NCBI RefSeq assembly: GCF_040451425.1
Contig: NZ_CP144374.1
Coordinates: 434,001 to 498,000, forward strand
Source: Thermodesulfovibrio sp. 3462-1
GTDB lineage: Bacteria; Nitrospirota; Thermodesulfovibrionia; Thermodesulfovibrionales; Thermodesulfovibrionaceae
Reading direction: 5' to 3'
Length of the DNA stretch: 64,000 bases
Shown here: positions 61,023 to 64,000 of the stretch, in pieces
Layout: each line of letters starts with the position of its first letter
Numbering within the stretch: position 1 is the stretch's first letter
The notes under the pieces: generated by a model
Databases searched by the model: none
What the model was told of the DNA's origin: nothing
Seen by the model: the letters and a program-made list of their open reading frames with translations, nothing else
Translations under genes and position numbers: made by a program

Positions 61023-61730
61023 ATGAGATACAATCCAGATGCAAGGATTTTCCTACACTATGGAGACCTCTCAGATTCAGGTCAAATTATGCACCTAATA
61101 TATAACATTCAACCTGATGAAATATACCACCTTGGAGCTCAAAGTCATGTTAGAGTAAGCTTTGATATACCAGAATACACAGGCGATATAACAGGACTTG
61201 GAACTACCAGAATACTGGAAGCCATAAGAAGAAGTGGGATAAAAACAAGATTTTATCAGGCCTCCTCCTCAGAAATGTTTGGAGCATCTCCACCCCCGCA
61301 AAATGAAAAAACACTCTTTTATCCAAGAAGCCCTTACGCGGCGGCAAAAGTTTACGCATACTGGATGACGGTAAACTACAGAGAAGCTTATAATCTATTT
61401 GCCTGTAACGGAATACTGTTTAATCACGAAAGTCCAAGAAGAGGAGAGACATTCGTAACGAGAAAGATAACAAGAGCTTTAGCACATATCTTAGCAGGAA
61501 AGCAGAATAAACTTTACCTTGGTAATCTTAATGCAAAAAGAGACTGGGGATTTGCACCAGAGTATGTAGAGATGATGTGGTTAATGCTCCAAGCAGATGA
61601 GCCAGATGATTATGTAGTAGGAACAGGAGAATCACACTCAGTAAGAGAATTTGTAGAAAAAGCATTTAGTTATGCAGGTATAGAGATAGAGTGGAAAGGA
61701 GAAGGAGTAGAAGAAAAAGGTATACGATAG
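61023..61730 (+). pseudogene. gmd: GDP-mannose 4,6-dehydratase fragment, truncated at both ends
   Basis: The 235-codon frame matches the interior of Gmd ([71 protein letters not shown]). It corresponds roughly to residues 55-290 of the about 370-residue enzyme. The NAD-binding GxxGxxG start is missing, replaced by unrelated upstream DNA. The C-terminal part with the DPRYFRPTEV-type ending is also missing; the frame stops after GVEEKGIR. Catalytic YxxxK is present (YAAAK), but without the nucleotide-binding N-terminus it should be inactive. There is no ribosome-binding site. Confidence 0.85.
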
Positions 61731-61768
61731 CAAAGATGAGAGAGTGTATAAGTAAAGGATTTAGGGTG

Positions 61769-61777
61769 TGTTATAAT
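61769..61777 (+). promoter_or_regulatory. Extended -10 promoter before the dTDP-sugar genes
   Basis: TG-T-TATAAT (TG at 61769-61770, TATAAT 61772-61777) is an extended -10 element. Transcription would start near 61784, about 75 bases upstream of rfbA and almost at the ATG of a 25-codon ORF. Confidence 0.5.
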
Positions 61778-61785
61778 TATACGAT

Positions 61786-61863
61786 ATGAAAAAGAACTAT
61801 GGTATAAAAAAGATTATAATACCCGTAAGTAAAGAAACATTTAACTTGGTGGCAAAATTGTGA
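61786..61863 (+). CDS. Possible 25-codon ORF upstream of rfbA
   Basis: This basic, amphipathic 25-residue ORF (containing [20 protein letters not shown]) begins about 2 bases after the predicted transcription start. Its stop codon overlaps the rfbA GTG start by 3 bases. It could be a leaderless coupling ORF or a remnant of a small DNA-binding protein. No family is recognised and chance is possible. Confidence 0.25.
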   Translation: MKKNYGIKKIIIPVSKETFNLVAKL

Positions 61864-62741
61864 AAGCAGTTATTCTTGCAGGTGGTAGCGGGACAAGGCT
61901 TTACCCTACAACGAAAGTAATAAACAAACACTTTTTACCCATCTACAACAAACCTATGATTTACTATCCTCTATCCTTGGTTATGTTGCTTGGAATAAGA
62001 GATGTTCTTTTCATCGTAAACCCACAGGATTTAGAAGACTTTAAAAATCTTTTTTCAGATGGTTCTCATCTTGGTATGAGAATAGATTACAAAATTCAGG
62101 AAAAACCTAACGGTCTTGCTGAGGGCTTAATCCTTGCTGAAGATTATTTAAAAGGTGATAAAGTGCTTTACCTTCTTGGAGATAACATATTCTTTGGCCA
62201 TGATTTGGTAAAGATTTTAAAAGACGCCATGTTAGAAGTTGAAACAAAAGGAGGAGCTTACGTTTTTGGTTACTATGTAAAAGACCCAGAAAGGTTTGGA
62301 ATAGTTGAGTTTGATGAAAATGGAAAGGTTTTATCTATAGAAGAAAAACCAAAGAAGCCTAAGTCTCACTATGCAGTTGTAGGAGCATACTTTTTTGATG
62401 AAAATGCTTCCCAGATAGCGAGAAACGTAAAACCTTCAGACAGGGGAGAGCTTGAGATTACATCAGTTTTAGAAGAATACTTAAAAAGGGAAGCTTTGAA
62501 GGTTAAACTTCTTGGTAGAGGTTTTGCATGGTTTGATGCAGGAACCCACGATAGCTTTTTGGAAGCTGGAGAGTTTGTAGCCACCATAGAAAAAAGAACG
62601 GGCCTTATGATCGGATGTATAGAGGAGATAGCCTATCGGAACAGATGGATAACAAAAGAAGAGCTTTTGGAGTTAGCAAAACCGTTAAGTAAAACAGATT
62701 ACGGTAGATACTTGGAAGCAATTGCAGAGGAAAATCCATGA
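61860..62741 (+). CDS. rfbA: Glucose-1-phosphate thymidylyltransferase
   Basis: RfbA/RmlA makes dTDP-glucose from glucose 1-phosphate and dTTP. The 293-residue protein has the nucleotidyltransferase signature [13 protein letters not shown] followed by [27 protein letters not shown] and the catalytic-site stretch [18 protein letters not shown] is the start; no good ribosome-binding site is visible, so coupling to the small upstream ORF is possible. rfbC overlaps its stop by 4 bases. The codons differ in flavour from the genes to the left (more ACG, CCG, CGT). Confidence 0.95.
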   Translation: MKAVILAGGSGTRLYPTTKVINKHFLPIYNKPMIYYPLSLVMLLGIRDVLFIVNPQDLEDFKNLFSDGSHLGMRIDYKIQEKPNGLAEGLILAEDYLKGDKVLYLLGDNIFFGHDLVKILKDAMLEVETKGGAYVFGYYVKDPERFGIVEFDENGKVLSIEEKPKKPKSHYAVVGAYFFDENASQIARNVKPSDRGELEITSVLEEYLKREALKVKLLGRGFAWFDAGTHDSFLEAGEFVATIEKRTGLMIGCIEEIAYRNRWITKEELLELAKPLSKTDYGRYLEAIAEENP

Positions 62742-63304
62742 ACTTTGAATTTATAAGGTTAGAAATTCCAGATGTAATCCTTGTAAAGCCTAAAATCTTC
62801 AAAGACCAAAGAGGTTTTTTCTTAGAATTTTACAAATCATCTGTGTTTAAAGAAAACGGTATAGACGTTTCTTTTGTGCAGGACAATCACTCAGGCTCTG
62901 TAAAAGGTGTTTTAAGAGGTCTTCATTACCAGAAAAAACCAAAAGCTCAGGGAAAGCTTGTAAGATGTGTAAAAGGAAAGATATTCGACGTTGCCGTTGA
63001 TATCAGAAAAAACAGTCCTACATTTGGGAAATGGGTGGCAGTTTACCTTTCCGAGGAAGACCAGAATATGCTTTGGATTCCAGAAGGTTTTGCCCACGGA
63101 TTTTTAGTCGTTTCCGATTATGCTGAAGTTGTCTACAAAGTCTCCGGTGCTGAATACTCACCTCAACACGACGCAGGAATAAGATGGGACGACCCGGATA
63201 TAGGAATAAAATGGCCGTTAGAAGGCATAGAAAATGTAATTCTTTCAGATAAAGACAGTAAACTCCCATATTTAAAAGATTTAAAAGAGGAGGATTTACT
63301 TTGA
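62738..63304 (+). CDS. rfbC: dTDP-4-dehydrorhamnose 3,5-epimerase
   Basis: RfbC/RmlC epimerises dTDP-4-keto-6-deoxyglucose at C3 and C5 on the way to dTDP-rhamnose. The 188-residue cupin has the segments [34 protein letters not shown] (catalytic His), [17 protein letters not shown] and [13 protein letters not shown]. It sits between rfbA and rfbB with 4-base overlaps on both sides. Related epimerases make other 6-deoxyhexoses, but full length and motifs fit RmlC. Confidence 0.94.
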   Translation: MNFEFIRLEIPDVILVKPKIFKDQRGFFLEFYKSSVFKENGIDVSFVQDNHSGSVKGVLRGLHYQKKPKAQGKLVRCVKGKIFDVAVDIRKNSPTFGKWVAVYLSEEDQNMLWIPEGFAHGFLVVSDYAEVVYKVSGAEYSPQHDAGIRWDDPDIGIKWPLEGIENVILSDKDSKLPYLKDLKEEDLL

Positions 63305-64000
63305 AAATTTTAGTGACAGGTGGAGCTGGTTTTATTGGAAGTGAGTTCGTAAGACAGGCAGTAAAGCAAAACCATAACGTCTGCGTTGTAGATGCCCTAA
63401 CTTACGCTGGAGATACAGAAAGATTAAAAGAAGTAGAACACTATATAACATTTTACCATGCTGATATAAGAGATTACGAAGAGATGGATAGTATCTTTGC
63501 CAAAGAAAAACCAGAAGCTGTTGTGCATTTCGCTGCAGAAAGCCATGTAGATAGAAGCATTTTAGAACCAAGGGGATTTTTACAAACAAACATAGAAGGA
63601 ACGTTCAACCTTTTAGAGCTCTCAAAGAAATACGGTGTCGAGAGGTTTATAAACATATCTACGGACGAAGTTTACGGAGAACTTGGAGAAGAAGGAAAAT
63701 TTACAGAAGAAACACCTTTAAAACCAAACTCCCCATACTCAGTCAGTAAAGCCTCACAGGATATGTTAGGAAGAGCCTATTACAGAACCTACGGTTTACC
63801 GGTAATTACTGTAAGGCCATCGAACAACTACGGACCTTGGCAGTATCCAGAAAAGCTTATACCAGTAGTAATAGTTAAGGCTTTAAAAAACCAGCCTATA
63901 CCAGTTTACGGCACTGGAAAAAACGTAAGAGAGTGGCTTTATGTATCGGACTGTGCCGAAGCGGTCTTAACTATTTTAGAAAAAGGGAAAATCGGTGAAG
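63301..64000 (+). CDS. rfbB: dTDP-glucose 4,6-dehydratase (3' end outside window)
   Basis: RfbB/RmlB oxidises dTDP-glucose and removes water to give dTDP-4-keto-6-deoxyglucose. The visible 233 codons have the Rossmann motif GGAGFIGSEFVRQ, the segment DALTYAGDTERLKEVE typical of RmlB, AAESHVDRSI, ISTDEVYGELGEEG, catalytic YSVSK and RPSNNYGPWQYPEKLIP. The start is TTG, overlapping the rfbC stop (TTGA), with GAGGAGG upstream. The frame is open to the window end; the enzyme is normally about 330-350 residues. No rfbD is visible yet. Confidence 0.94.
   Translation, partial: MKILVTGGAGFIGSEFVRQAVKQNHNVCVVDALTYAGDTERLKEVEHYITFYHADIRDYEEMDSIFAKEKPEAVVHFAAESHVDRSILEPRGFLQTNIEGTFNLLELSKKYGVERFINISTDEVYGELGEEGKFTEETPLKPNSPYSVSKASQDMLGRAYYRTYGLPVITVRPSNNYGPWQYPEKLIPVVIVKALKNQPIPVYGTGKNVREWLYVSDCAEAVLTILEKGKIGE

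Overview
The window reads as a piece of an AT-rich, compact chromosome from a thermophilic dissimilatory sulfate reducer of the Nitrospirota, most like Thermodesulfovibrio. The lineage is inferred from the aprA-qmoABC block, the low GC content, the Gram-negative envelope genes (kdsA, dTDP-sugar genes, lipoprotein) and protein style; no database search was possible. Genes are tightly packed, with many 4-20 bp overlaps. Several convergent gene pairs overlap at their stop codons. No tRNA, 16S/23S rRNA, CRISPR array or transposase was seen.

Layout. 1-5.8 kb: end of aprA and complete qmoABC, the route of quinol electrons to APS reductase. 5.8-12.6 kb (minus strand): M16 peptidase, pnp, rpsO, and a membrane-anchored Rad50/Mre11-like pair resembling Bacillus YhaN/YhaO. 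12.7-20.5 kb: HU, an Rsm22-like methyltransferase, a GYD / KaiC-like ATPase / HTH operon, cutA, a Cys-rich small protein, hisD, an orphan 2-oxoacid oxidoreductase alpha subunit, a SapC-family protein and a GT9 glycosyltransferase. 20.5-27.4 kb: a corrinoid-activator-type ferredoxin/ASKHA protein, cysS, rlmB, uppP and ftsK. 27.4-37 kb: a solitary 5S rRNA gene, csp, lipA, Fe-alcohol dehydrogenase, an aminotransferase, hom, a ThiF-type E1 enzyme, a JAMM peptidase, a class A PBP, parA and parB. 37-42.7 kb (minus strand): kdsA, a propeller lipoprotein, bioA and polA. 42.8-51.3 kb: split transketolase, ftsE-ftsX-envC-ctpA, then yceD-rpmF-plsX-fabH. 51.3-54.4 kb (minus strand): TVP38/DedA protein, SPFH protein and a chemoreceptor.

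54.6-64 kb is the accessory end. It holds a coiled-coil protein built from 21-bp repeats, a broken unrecognised gene, an unusual pilin-like protein with an Ig-like module and a TPR membrane protein. A probable selenium-handling operon follows (YedE transporter, TusA-like protein, DUF3343 protein, kinase-fold protein). After it come a gene-poor stretch with regularly spaced TTGAAC motifs, a GDP-mannose dehydratase fragment missing both ends, and the start of a dTDP-sugar locus (rfbA, rfbC, rfbB) that looks different in base usage and may be acquired.

The most interesting points are the GYD/KaiC/HTH operon, the hom-ThiF-JAMM arrangement (suggesting a sulfur-carrier-protein route to homocysteine or cysteine), the membrane-anchored Rad50/Mre11-like pair, the four-gene selenium-type operon, and the pilin/coiled-coil/pseudogene cluster. 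Several genes appear to be leaderless, with a -10 box directly before the start codon.
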